NCBI GenBank assembly: GCA_037577475.1
Contig: CM075194.1
Location: 20,710,992-20,774,991 of the forward strand
From: Chaunax sp. Z400
Lineage: Eukaryota > Chordata > Actinopteri > Lophiiformes > Chaunacidae
DNA: 64,000 nt
Reading direction: 5' to 3'
The translations under genes were made by a program, and so were the position numbers. Shown one piece after another: positions 10,691 through 21,345 of the stretch. The notes under the pieces are model-generated. The model saw nothing but the letters and a program-made list of their open reading frames with translations. It was not told the DNA's origin and made no database searches. Each line of letters opens with the position of its first letter. The stretch's first letter is position 1.

Positions 10691-13600
10691 AAGTATTTCA
10701 TTTTGTGTGTGTCCTCCTGTTCATTCTATGCATTAACAAAATCACACTGTTTCCTACTCTACTTTTGATGACAAAATTTTATTTTAGTTTTTGCGAACAT
10801 AGTATCGATTATATATCAGAAGTGAAATGAAAACACAAATGGTCTTTAGTTTTTCTTACAAGGAAGGTGATTTTACTCACAAACTGCTAGCATTCTGCTA
10901 ATGAATGCTGATTGGTCACTTAAGGATTTAGGACTGATTGCGACCGGACATTCTTTCTCAAAGTCTACCGGAGTCTACACAGGCCTTTGAAATGAAATCG
11001 AATGAGTATCTAAAGGAGGACCAAGAGGACCTTTGTTTCTGACAGCCAAATGCAGATCTTGTTGATGTAACAGCAGAGATATTCCACCGACTATTAATGC
11101 CGTAAAGTAAAGTGCCGTAAAGTGGCTGGAGGTGCTACCAGAGAGTGCTAACAATGCTACTACTTAAATAAGAGCACAACATCACAACAACAAAAAATAT
11201 CTAATGGACAGATATTTCATAATATCAAAAACATAATGAAAGTTGACAGAATTTCCCCCCCCCCCTGCTCCATAGAGCCTCATTCATTTTGGACTACCTC
11301 GTTAGTGCCTCCTCCCCTGGCTTATCTCCATACCATTAGAACATCTCCCAAAGGGGGTCATTTCAACAGCGTTGTTAAGTATGGGGTTTAATGGACACTG
11401 CAGGGCTAGGGGCCGTTATCTATGCTTTAGGATTGTGGTGTTTTTTTCCTTTCATTGAAAGGGACATAAAGTACTAAAAAATAGTTCCCATCTGTTGACC
11501 TCAAGGTTGTGTAAGTCCAGGTGGTTATGGCACGGCAAGAGCAAAAAAAAAAAAGATCACCTCACGGTTATTTTTCATGTGTCGCCCGTAGCTGAACAAT
11601 GCCATTGATCATCAGTCACCACAGTGGATCGTGTGTTCGTATGCAGCACAATGGGTAGCTGAAGGTGGTGCCAGAGTTAGAGCTCACATTCCAGCAGTGT
11701 CACACACATTAATAATAGATACTCTCCCGGAGCAGATGCTCTTTTTGGTATAGTGAAAGTGTTTATGTCACCTGAAAAAGCTGCAGAAGTGGTGACATTT
11801 GAAACTCATCGGAAAGACACATTATGACTCTGTGTTTTTGCTTCCTCTTGCAACCGCAGGTCTCACTTCGATAAGCTGACTGACAGCACTGAAGAAAGAC
11901 TGTCAATTTAATTCTGCAGCTGCAATTCCAAAAGACTTCTCCAAACCCCACTTTGTGTGCGATCTTGATACTCAAACTAAGAATGAGTAGTGTGATTATG
12001 CTGCTGCTGCTGCTGTTTGTGCTTTAGTCTAAGATCTGAGGGAAATATTGTGCAAACATTTTACACATCATAGCTGCACATTAGTGACTGTGCATTAATT
12101 TTCACGGTGTTTTATGAATGATAATGACTTGGCATATCGGGCTCAGAAAGGCATGCAAATGATCAGAGTTCATTAGCAGCATTAGAGACACGTTACCTAA
12201 TTATGGCATTCAGCATTGCTATGCCAATGACACTGACACAGAATGTGGATAAACAACCCCCTGTTACCTAACTGGTGAGAATAATGACCCAAATCACCTC
12301 AGCAAAATGGATTATGGATCTATCACGAATGAAGTAAAACAACAGCAACCCTCCCATCCAAAGTAAATAATTAAATAACATCAGATGAGATGTAAAACCT
12401 TTCAAATCTCTGGGGGGAAAGAGAGGAGGCAGTTCTCCTGCAGCAGGAAAAAGTTTTGCGACTGTAACAGCAAGTATTTATTTCAGAGAAACCATTGGAG
12501 AACAACAGATGACTGCAGATTCTCATTTTGACAAGCCCTAGTAGGAAAGCACAGGTGTAAATAATGAAATGATTGATGGCTGGATTCCACTGTCACACTA
12601 TCATGGCTTACTGGGACACCTGGGTGTCTCAGAAATAACACACCTGTCCTGGATTGGCGGACCAAAACCACACTCACTAAAACATACATTACACACATAA
12701 CTGGGGGCATTCCTAAAGACTGGCTTTGTGCTATCGGCAGTGGTTGTTGATGTCTCTCTAGCCTTGACAACCCGTCCACCTACTGTAGTCTCTTTCCCAG
12801 TGTGTAACCAGTCCTCTGAGCTGCTCTGTCCCACATTTGAAACATTTTGAGCTGAAAGAGGCTCTGCAGTCACAACTGTGACAGCAGAAAGGCCTGACTG
12901 AAGGTAGAAGCTCATAGAAAATGTATCAAACAGAGAAGCAACCGCTGGATGATGCACAGTTAGCATTTTAGCGTTTAGCATGTTGCCAAACCCAGTATGC
13001 AGCTGTTGGTCATGCAGCATCTTTGGTGTGTTTGATTTGTGTGTTGCCACTGACTGATTAATGCAGAGGCTATTTGTAACCTCATGTTGTTACATATCTT
13101 TGCACTTTGTGTTGATGTACACAAATCCTGGAACTTTCTTACAAGGTATATGGTGTATATTATGTAGAGTATGCCACAGCAATAATTATAATACGTATTA
13201 TTATTAATAATAGCAGTGTTTTTCCCCATATGACAAGTCAAAATGAATGAAAGAACCTAATGAAAGAACCACTCCTACCATATGTTTGTTTTAAAGTGGC
13301 ACATATGAATGAATTTTTCCACCAATTTCCTTCCATTCAGAACGTTCTTGAACTCATAAATGGTTGTTAGGGTCATGAAATCAAATTTGAGTGATGGAGT
13401 CATGTTTTAATCTGAATGCATTACAATGCAACTAAAATAAAAGCATTAGAAAAACCTTTTTTATAGTTAACTTTGCTCTGATGATACTTTTTTTCATACT
13501 GTAGTACCATAATACACAAACACAATTCATTTAGTCTGTATTTAATAGATTATACACATCCTTGTCAAATGCTTGCCATCACTGGCACCAGAGCACCTTC

Positions 13601-14679
13601 AGCTGTAGACTGAGACCACAAACCACCACAGGAGGTCTTCTCTACCACTCCTCCCCCTTCTGTCCATGTTTAGGTTCCTATGAAGCAGACTCCAGACACA
13701 CCGGCCTCGTAGAGCTGAGCTCGCTGCAGGAAGCATAAATGCATACTTTTCTGTCATCATCTCAGAAGACTGTTTTCACTGTCAACTTTTCTAATTTTTG
13801 ATAATGCCATTTTTCACGCATGTTGTATTACTCTGTGCTTCAGTTTGCTGAACGTACTGTACGACGTGTAGCAGCACATGTTAGCAGTCTAGCAGCATTA
13901 GGACCCAGGCAGCTCCACTGAGCTGGCTGCTTTGCATCTCGTGACGTCAAAAAGATCTGAATTTGACTCTTGGTCCGCTAATTGGTGACCCGATTTAAGA
14001 TATTCCTTAAATAATTATCTACTAATATGTAACATTTCATAAACCATAGCTAGACTTTGATGAATTCTAATAACAGCTTAAATACTGTCGATTGAATGAC
14101 ACATGCCTTTAGCACTTATTAGGCCTTTTCAGCCTGGAGGAACCTGCTCACTGTTCTACTAAGAACATAGTTCTAAGAACCCTCCTTCATATCATATCAA
14201 TACTGCAACAAGTAGAAAAGATTGTAGTTCTTAGAACTTGAGGGACTTCTTCTAGCTCCCACTTCAGAGTAGGTACACTCCCAACACAAGAGGAACCTTG
14301 GGTGACATAATAGTATTTTATTATTATTAATTGGCTGATGCAGAACTGTGAATTTCCATTTTAAGAACCTGTGTGAAACATTAGCCCTGTAAATGACAGC
14401 TCGCAATGGCAGCCTTAAAAATTAAACAAAACACAAAACAATGTCTGAATTTTTTCTTTCAGTTTGCACAGAAATGATGTTGTTGTACCAGCCGCAGCCT
14501 TGCTCATGTAAATTGCTATTGACGACATATATGCACTAAGAATAAAGGCTGTTGATGCTGTTTAGTTCTCGGGGGAAGTCTGCAGTCTAAGAGAGTTCCC
14601 AGAGCTATTTGGTGGCATCTTGATGTGCATCGTGGTACGTTTACACCACCCTTTTTTCCTATAGTTTGCACATTGTCGC
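10691..14679. other. No gene recognised
   Basis: About 4 kb without a convincing exon. The 149-codon minus frame at 12601-13050 and the 98-codon frame beside it show no motif and irregular composition. The segment at about 12120-12260 contains ATGCAAAT, TAATTATGG and GCCAATGA-like motifs and reads like a vertebrate conserved non-coding element; this is an impression only. Confidence 0.45.
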
Positions 14680-14838
14680 TGTGTCTGCGTGGGTTCCCTC
14701 TAGGTGCTCTGGCTTCCTCCCACACTCTCAAGACAAGTTAGTCGTACTGGTGACTCAACAGTTGCCTGTAGGTGTGTGGTGGTGAACTGTCCAGGCTGTA
14801 CACCGCCTTTCACACACTAACCCCATGACCCTATGAAG
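14680..14838 (-). repeat. Teleost dispersed repeat, inverted copy, left part
   Basis: Minus-strand copy of the 4720-5045 family. It shows GCGTGGGTTCCCTC, GGCTTCCTCCCACA, GTGGTGAACTGTCCAG and CATGACCCTATGAAG. The copy is interrupted by a hAT element and resumes at 15729 with GATAAGTGATTATAGAAG. Confidence 0.7.
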
Positions 14839-15720
14839 CAGCGGTCCCCAAACTTTTTTACGCCACGGACCGGTACTATGTCAGACAATATTTTCGTGGA
14901 CCGGCTATCAAGGTGTGACAGAAATATACGGCAAACGGCATTAAAAACAACAGGATAAGTATTATCTGTATAACTAATAATTTATTGCGAGCAAAAAACA
15001 TATTAAACATTCAAGTTAGTTTGGGAGTCAAATAGTCTTTTTATTCATTTCAAGTCTTGGAAAACACACATCAGAATCTAGCTTCCGCTCGTCCAAAAGA
15101 GGAAAAACACACCTCCTCTAGCGCATAAAAAGTGAAATATTTTAAACAAAATGTGATTGATCGGTAAACTACCAGGTCAAAAATACTCAAGAACAAATAG
15201 ATGTCACCGGGATCAACTAAAGCAAATCGTACAATATAAAGCGCATAAAATCTACAACTCTCCATAACGCTGAATCAGTGGGAGCCCTGGGCTTGTTTCT
15301 CTGCAACGAGACGGTCCCATCTCAGGGTAATGGGAGACTATGACACCCGAAGTGTGTTCCGAATGTCCAGTTTGCTCCGTAGTTTTGTTTTGGTTGCTGT
15401 TACTGCAGAAAACCCTGCTTCACAAAGATAAGATGTTGCAAATGGAAGCAGGGTTTTCAGTGCCTTTCTCCAAGGATGTTTGTTTTTTACTCATTTTAGC
15501 TGCTTTATTTTTACGGTATCATGTTACCAAGACAAGCTTCCAGATGTGCAAAAAACGTGCGAATGGATGACATGACGGAAGAGCATCCGGTCATTTTCAA
15601 AATAAAACATCTTTCAGATTCTGAGAGTCAATAAAACGAAAATAAGACAAGTTATTTATTCTTTCTTCGCGACCCGGCACCACATGACCCGGGTTGCGAC
15701 CCCAAGGTTGGGGACCGCTG
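14839..15720 (-). mobile_element. hAT/Charlie-like element, internally deleted
   Basis: The left end is CAGCGGTCCCCAAAC and the right end reverse-complements to CAGCGGTCCCCAACC, the CAGNGGT form expected of hAT/Charlie transposons. The 8 bp before the element are CTATGAAG (14831-14838) and the 8 bp after are CTATAAAG (15721-15728), a 7/8 match that fits the 8-bp hAT target duplication. At 882 bp it is far below an autonomous length of about 3 kb. Only the C-terminal part of the transposase remains, read on the minus strand, so this is a deletion derivative. It sits inside an older dispersed repeat. Confidence 0.88.
15275..15466 (-). pseudogene. hAT transposase C-terminal dimerisation fragment
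   Basis: Minus-strand translation gives about 63 residues with LLPFATSYLCEAGFSAVT, then TKLRSKLDIRN and near the end LVAEKQAQGSH, followed by a TGA stop. This is the typical hAT C-terminal dimerisation region (Dimer_Tnp_hAT) in the Charlie/ZBED5-like style, with the LCE-GFS signature. An in-frame TAG at plus positions 15338-15340 breaks it shortly after the LDIRN motif. The zinc finger, the catalytic RNase H-like core and most of the helical insertion are absent. It cannot encode an active transposase; the ends could still be mobilised by an intact relative. Confidence 0.85.
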
Positions 15721-15728
15721 CTATAAAG

Positions 15729-15775
15729 GATAAGTGATTATAGAAGAATGCATGGAAGGATGGATAAATTGCACT
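15729..15775 (-). repeat. Teleost dispersed repeat, inverted copy, right part
   Basis: Continues the repeat interrupted at 14838. Taking out the hAT and one copy of the 8-bp duplication rejoins it to a normal family end with GGATAAGTGATTATAGAAG and an ATGGAAGGATGGAT tail. Confidence 0.7.
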
Positions 15776-17738
15776 GGGCCTTTACCCTAACACGCACTGC
15801 ACCGGAACATTCTCAGACTTGGTGTAATAAGTTACATCACAAAACATTTGGAGGCACAGGGACATCAACTGGGATTAGATAACATGAGACTTGCCATCAA
15901 AACTAACACAGACAATTTGTTGCCAATATGAAACAGTTTATCTCATGTAGACTCTGCACATCTGCTCCTCTGGGCATGACATCACATACATTCAGTCAAT
16001 ACCTGTAAAAACCAGCAGGGATTTCCACTCAGAGCTGTTGACACGGTTGCTCAGATGTTAGCTAAAAGAAAGGACCTGGCTATAATTGCCTGTTACCACA
16101 ACCTGCCAGTGTGGAGTAAGAGTTTGACTGGCTTGGTTTGAAAAAGGAAAAAGCAACTATAGCTTTTAACATTTACTCACAGGGGCAGTCAAAGAGAGTG
16201 CAATGCTTTAATTTACAGGAACACTGTGTAGAAGGCCTTGCCTATAAGTATACCTCACCTCAGTGGTACTAAGGGAGGAAGTGCCAATCTTTAACTATCC
16301 GTTGCCAGGGTTATCCTGCTGGTTCTGGATTGAAGCAATGACCTTTGAGATACAAACCAGCGTCTCTTGTTGAGCTTTTGTGATATAAAATTCCAGCCAA
16401 CCTTCCAAGTCTGGTTCCACACCTCTGAAACACTTCTTAGATTTTCCTGTGACACTTTTTGGAAAAAACAAAAACCTGGAGTCTGTTCCACAAAGCAGAG
16501 GAAGAAAAGTCAGGAGTCTAAAGTCTAACATCTGACTTGAATTAACCTAACAAATCAGTTGGGGCTAAAGCGGTTCCGTAAAGGTCAATTCAGACTCATT
16601 GGACTGATTAAAGGCAGGTTCAGGTAGTCAACATAAGTGTGTATGTGCACGCTATTCTCAGGCAGCCTGAGAGGTCGAACATAGATCAAATCAATCCACT
16701 GTAGCAGAAACAGCAGCGATGGTCACCCCACGGCGGAGAGCTATTAGCAGCATATGAATAATTCAAACATGTAGTAACACTGTGTAATACAGCTGCCAGA
16801 AACAAAACCAGAGATGAAGACTGGGAAAAAAAAAAGCTAATTTATTTAATGCGTTAGTAGAAACTGGTACAGGGTGTGTCCGATGAGTGGAGGCTGACTC
16901 CTCAGCAGCGATGTGCATTTCAATCTTTTTATCCTCGTGCTACATGTCTTGTCATTCTGTTATTCTGTCAACAATAAAATGCTAACTATCCGCTCCCTCG
17001 TTATTTTGAGGTCATTTTGATCCAGGCTTATGTTGTATAAGCCTAAAAGTTTTATATATTAAACCCAAAACAAATAAGGTATTCGGTTTGTCGCAGACAA
17101 AATCACTAAAAGTGGACTATTATTTTGGACAGCTTTCAAGCTGTTATAAAATTCCCCCTGATGCATCCATCTGTTTCCTTAACCTTTGCATGTCTGCTGC
17201 TGACTGCTGTTGTTTTGCTTTTTCTTTTTGTCTTGCAACTTTCTGTGCAGCTTGTTCTTTGTATTGCCTGAAACATTCAACTGTTCGCTATGAGCCTCTT
17301 GCTTGTGTGCTAGACTGCATGTAATTTATTTAATGCAGTCTATAATGCTGGTTGTTACTGGATGTGAGTTGTGGGGGTGTTGGAAATGTGTGGATGTGCA
17401 CTGCTGATTTTAACTTTTGATATTCCTTTTGAAGCCCTTCTCCCTTCAGAAGCTTTGCCTTTTGCTACAGTAGGCCGTCATTGTAAGTGAGACTTTCTTC
17501 TTAATGACATACCCGTTTAAGTAAAAGTCAAATAAAACTCAGGTGTGCTCAAAGGATTCAAACCTTACTTAAATTTAAAATTGGTAGTACATCTTGATGT
17601 AATGTAGGTTTTGAGATGACTGTAAACGTAGGAGGTTTGATCACACTTCATAGATTTTTGTGAGTAGTCTAATAAATTTTTAAGTTACCTTTTATACTTT
17701 GTAAGAAATTGTAATATTTGTATTACTACCCCAAGCTT
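15776..17738. other. No gene recognised
   Basis: AT-rich DNA with short frames only. I could not find a clear left TTAA-CCC end for the following piggyBac in this stretch. A TTAA at 17680-17683 lacks the expected CCC start. Confidence 0.5.
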
Positions 17739-17760
17739 CCATAAGTGGGTCAAAAATGAT
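17739..17760 (+). repeat. piggyBac left subterminal inverted repeat
   Basis: CCATAAGTGGGTCAAAAATG matches, in inverted orientation, the right-hand copy that ends at 20344. It is followed by ATCC, so GGGTCA and TGATCC form a near-palindrome. Confidence 0.85.
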
Positions 17761-17901
17761 CCACATGCATTTCCTATAGAATCTCATGGGAACCTGTGAT
17801 TCTGATCAATTGTGGCTGTCAGGAATACTGTGGACCACAAACACTATGTCAGAAGTGTCACCGATCAGGAAGATTATTTTACACAGCAAGACCTGATACA
17901 T

Positions 17902-18468
17902 GTAAGTATTAACTACATTTTTTACCTAAGAAAAAAATTTGATGTCATCAAATTGATATTTTTCAACATACTTGCACATTCATGACTATTGTGTGAAAGA
18001 GTATGTGTTATTATTATGTATCATCAAATTAGCCCACTCTATAGTTAGCTAACACTAGCTAGCTAACTAAGCTAGCTAACATTACTGTATGTATTGTATG
18101 TGCGCACGTGTGTGTGGGTTGAGGAGTGAGTGTTTGTGTGTGTTTGTGTGCACGCGTGCGTGTGTGCATCCTCAGAAAATATTTGATGTCATCAAATTGA
18201 TATATTTCAACAACATACTTGCACAGTCATGACTATTGTGTAAAAGAGTATTATTATGTATCATCAAATTAGCCTACTTTATAGTTAGCTAACACTAGCT
18301 AGCTAACATTACTGTATGTATGGTGTGCGTGTCTGCGTGAGTGTGGATTGAGGAGTGTGTGTGTGTGTGTGCGTGTGCATGTGCGCATTTATTTTTATAG
18401 CTACATATTGATCGATAGGTTTGCGTGTCATTCAAAACATTCTGTTCCTTTTATCTTTCCTCATCTAG
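17902..18468 (+). other. Putative 5' UTR intron of the piggyBac transposase
   Basis: A good donor (ACATGTAAGTAT, GT at 17902) and a strong acceptor (pyrimidine tract CTTTTATCTTTCCTCATCTAG ending at 18468) lie before the ATG at 18475. It is inferred from splice signals only. It contains the two-copy duplication at 17938-18360. Confidence 0.5.
17938..18360 (+). repeat. Two-copy direct repeat inside piggyBac leader
   Basis: Copy 1 spans about 17938-18133 and copy 2 about 18182-18360. Both run TTTGATGTCATCAAATTG, CTTGCACA-TCATGACTATTG, TATCATCAAATTAGCC, ATAGTTAGCTAACACTAG, ATTACTGTATGTAT and GATTGAGGAGTG or GGTTGAGGAGTG, ending in TG-rich tracts. Copies differ by small indels. The offset is about 244 bp. 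The block includes palindromic GCTAGCTAAC clusters. Confidence 0.85.
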
Positions 18469-18474
18469 AGTGTC

Positions 18475-20242
18475 ATGTCTGCTAGGTTTACAAGAGAAAT
18501 GGTCATCCAGATGCTGGATGATGGAGAGGCAGTTATGGACTCAGAATCTGAAATCTCTGAGATCTCAGATGATGAGGACCCAGATTATTGTCCAGCTGGA
18601 GGTGTCGGTCGTCCACCTGGAAATCCAACTCTCCTAACTGAACAGGATCAATCAGACACAGAAGATTCCTCTGATTAGTCCTCTGAAGAGGAGAGTGAAG
18701 TCCAAATCACATCCAACAGAATGAGTCGTAAGGGCTCTTACTGGAGCGAGTTACCTCCCACCCAGAGCAGAACACCAAGCCTCAATATCCTGAGAAGACG
18801 GTCAGGGCCTGCACCGGGGCTTACGACCACCGTCTCACCAAAAGATGCATGGGAGCTCTTTATCACTGATAATATCATACAAAAGGTGATGAAGTGCACA
18901 AACATCGGAGAGGGACGGACAGTAGCAACAGCTAGAGGAAAAGAGTGGAAAAATGTCAACAAAGTTGAATTAATGGCCTTCATTGGATTGACCCTTCTTG
19001 CAGGAAGTGAGAAGAACTGGGATGTACCACTCCGTGAGCTGTTTTGAAGTCCTTTACATAATCCCATGTACAAGGCCACTATGGCTGTTGGAAGATTTGA
19101 AGATATTCGCCATGTCTTGCGCTTCAATGACAAGAGGACCAGAGCCTTCCGACTGGAAACAGACCATATGGCAGCCTTCCACTACATATGGGACCTGTTC
19201 CTGTTCAACTGCAGACAGCGATTCACCCCCAGTGATTGTGTCGCTGTGGACGAACAGCTTGTACCATTCAGGGAGAGGAGCAAGTTTTTGCAGTACATGC
19301 CAAGCAAACCCGCCAAGTACGGCCTAAAGATCTTCTGGGTTTGTGATGCACGCATCCCCGACGCAGTAGATGGGATGGTTTACACAGGCACACACAGTTC
19401 GTGTCCAGAAGAATCTGGGGGAAAACATTGTCCGGCAGTTGTGCAGTAGATTCAGAAACACAGGTTGCAACATCACCACAGATAACTTTTTCACCAGAGT
19501 GCCTCTTGCGCAGCATCTCCTGGAAATGGATCTCACTATTGTGGGGACTCTACGACAGAACAAGACAGACATCCCTCCTCTGATGAAGGCTTCCAAGTCC
19601 AGGGACGTTCACAGCACAGAGTTTGGATTGAATGGCAGCATTACCATGGCCAGCTATGTCAGAAACAAAGGAATGGCTGTTGTCCTCCTGAGCACGATGC
19701 ACCACGACAAAATGGTGGATGAAAACAGCAGAAAGAAAAAAACAGAAGTGATTACATTCTATAACAAGACCAGAGGAGGTGTTGACACCATGGACCAGAT
19801 GGTTGGCACTTACACCTGCAAGCAACAAACACAGAGGTGGCCCATGGTGCTGTGTTACAACATCCTTGACATCACCACCCTGAATGCCTACACCTTTTTC
19901 ACGGCTCAGCACCCTGAATTCAACAGAGGTATCACCAATGCACGACGGCTCTTCCTCACAGAGCTCTAAAAGGAGCTTGTCACACCACACATGAGGAGTC
20001 GACTGGAAGGCTGCCCACAACTGCAAACCCTGATCATTGAAGCAATGGGAAGGTGTGGGGTGACAAAAGTCACAACCCAGCCACAGGAAAGAAGAAGACA
20101 GGGCCAACCGAAGAGAAAGAGGTGTCAGATCTGCCCAAGTAACAAAGATCGCAAAGTCAGCAATAGGTGTGGGGAGTGCAATGTACCTGTGTGCAATGAT
20201 TACAGCCAGAAACAGGTAGTTTGTCACAACTGCATACAGTGA
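18475..20242 (+). pseudogene. piggyBac transposase pseudogene (DDE_Tnp_1_7)
   Basis: The frame from ATG 18475 begins with an acidic Asp/Glu/Ser-rich N-terminus, as in fish piggyBac-derived transposases. The core follows, with MYKATMAVGRFEDIRHVLRF, then VDEQLVPFR, ITTDNFFT and RGGVDTMDQM. These carry the three expected catalytic aspartates (codons at 19249, 19481 and 19784). A Cys-rich C-terminal domain (CQIC, CGEC, CHNC) ends at 20242. The reading frame is broken by TAG at 18676, TGA at 19045, a one-base frame shift at 19390-19402, and TAA at 19967. The total span of about 589 codons matches a full-length transposase. In life it would cut and paste DNA at TTAA sites in the nucleus; this copy cannot. 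Confidence 0.93.
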
Positions 20243-20320
20243 GGAAACAAGAAAGCAAAACAGATGATTATTCTTGACCAAAATGACAAAAATGCCATAA
20301 AAACACATTGATTCTTATAC

Positions 20321-20380
20321 GGGTCATTTTTGACCCACTTATGGAAGAGTGTAGGGTCCAATCACTCGTGCATCTAAGGG
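20321..20380 (-). repeat. piggyBac right terminal region
   Basis: Starts with the self-complementary GGGTCATTTTTGACCC, then CACTTATGG, matching the left inverted repeat. It ends GCATCTAAGGG directly before TTAA at 20381-20384. This defines the right boundary of the element. Confidence 0.88.
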
Positions 20381-20439
20381 TTAAACAAATAGCAAATACT
20401 CCAAATAACCATTCTGTTGTTAAACTAACTCACTCCTAT

Positions 20440-20900
20440 GAAGATTGTGGAGAAACCAACAATGCCATGGCTGAAGCAACATGATCGGGATCATGTTATT
20501 GGAATGCTGGAGGCGGGTGGTCCACCAGGATGGGGAATGCTGACCAGAACACAACAGTACACCTACTTCAACAGTATGAGGCCAGAAAGCGACAGACCGC
20601 CCACGCCCTGATCAATCACGTATAACGACCCAGAATCAGGACGAACATATCCACCTGCTGCATCCAAGGAACAGGTTCCAACCAGCCACCGTTACAGCAG
20701 CAGAGACCATTTGCACCCATAATGCACCTGTACTGTACATGCCAAAACAAAATAAGAAATCATCCCAGGTCTGATGGACAATGGATCAAGCTTGACAACC
20801 TCACACCGGAGCTGTTCTCACGGGATGTGCCCACCCTCTGGAGGACAGTGACATGAGAGCTCTTGAATGGCCAGCGATGAGCTCTGGCCCACAAATAAGA
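20440..20900 (+). pseudogene. Tc1/mariner-like transposase fossil
   Basis: One frame at 20625-20723 translates to TTQNQDEHIHLLHPRNRFQ followed by PATVTAAETICTHN. This is the HTH-linker style of fish Tc1-like transposases, which have RNRFQ-A-T-TAA. Upstream, DRDHVIGMLEAG at about 20484-20520 suits the N-terminal helix-turn-helix. Frames are broken between the parts and the catalytic DD34E region is not recognisable. No inverted terminal repeats were found. It is an old remnant between the piggyBac and the unassigned element. Confidence 0.65.
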
Positions 20901-20984
20901 TCCTTTGAAAACCTGTTGAGTTGATGAGTGAGCGAGTGAGATAACGTGAACATCCTGAACAGACTCAGACGCAACTGACGCAAC

Positions 20985-21034
20985 TAACCCTCACCCTCCT
21001 AAACCCCATAACCCTAAACCCTAACCCTAACCCT
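20985..21034 (+). repeat. Short telomere-like tract
   Basis: Degenerate CCCTAA units (CATAACCCTAAACCC, then three clean CTAACC steps) over about 50 bp. The vertebrate telomere repeat is TTAGGG. The tract sits between the Tc1 fossil and the first palindromic repeat of the next element. It is too short to be a telomere; it may be an interstitial scar or simple repeat growth. Confidence 0.6.
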
Positions 21035-21101
21035 GTCTGCAAATATAACATTTTAAAAGAAACATTTAATTTATAAACACTTGAAATCTTATAAGAAAAG
21101 A

Positions 21102-21345
21102 ACAGAAGGTCGTAGAGAGTCGGGACCAACATCTATCTGGGGGTTTTTCAGGGTCTCTGAACACGCCTGACATGGCCCCAAGTCTCTACGACCTCCCGTT
21201 CCCGAGATACAGCTATGGAAGGAAGTGATGTAGCTCCGGAACGGAAGGTCGTACAGACAAGTGGGTGGTACCGTTGGAAAGGGCGTGGTCGAATTAGGGA
21301 GAGAGGGGCTTGGTTCCAGGTCTCTACGACATACCGTGCACCGCC
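21102..21345. repeat. Palindromic repeats, left flank (2 units)
   Basis: Two units of about 110 bp. Unit 1 has GGTCGTAGAGAGTCGGG on the left and AGTCTCTACGACCTCCCG on the right. Unit 2 has GGAACGGAAGGTCGTACAG and AGGTCTCTACGACATACCG. Each unit could fold into a hairpin. The middles share GGTCTCTGAACACGCCTGAC-like sequence with the units at 24445-24875. Any protein reading through 21215-21350 (the first about 45 codons of the long frame) is probably not real coding. Confidence 0.8.

Larger units (their letters stand above)
17739..20380 (+). mobile_element. piggyBac-family DNA transposon, inactive
   Basis: The element carries a broken piggyBac transposase. Inverted repeats flank it: CCATAAGTGGGTCAAAAATG at 17739, and the same string on the minus strand ending at 20344. 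On the right the sequence continues to GCATCTAAGGG and then TTAA (20381-20384), the classical piggyBac end and target. On the left the outer end is decayed: the match stops about 10 nt outside the repeat and no TTAACCC is present. The element is therefore complete on the right and truncated or mutated on the left. Multiple stops and a frameshift in the gene show it is dead. Confidence 0.9.

Noticed and set aside
12601..13050. 149-codon minus frame
   Set aside because: No domain-like pattern, no splice context, and overlapping frames of similar length on the same strand.
19045..19047. TGA in the piggyBac frame as selenocysteine or readthrough
   Set aside because: The other stops and the frameshift show ordinary decay.
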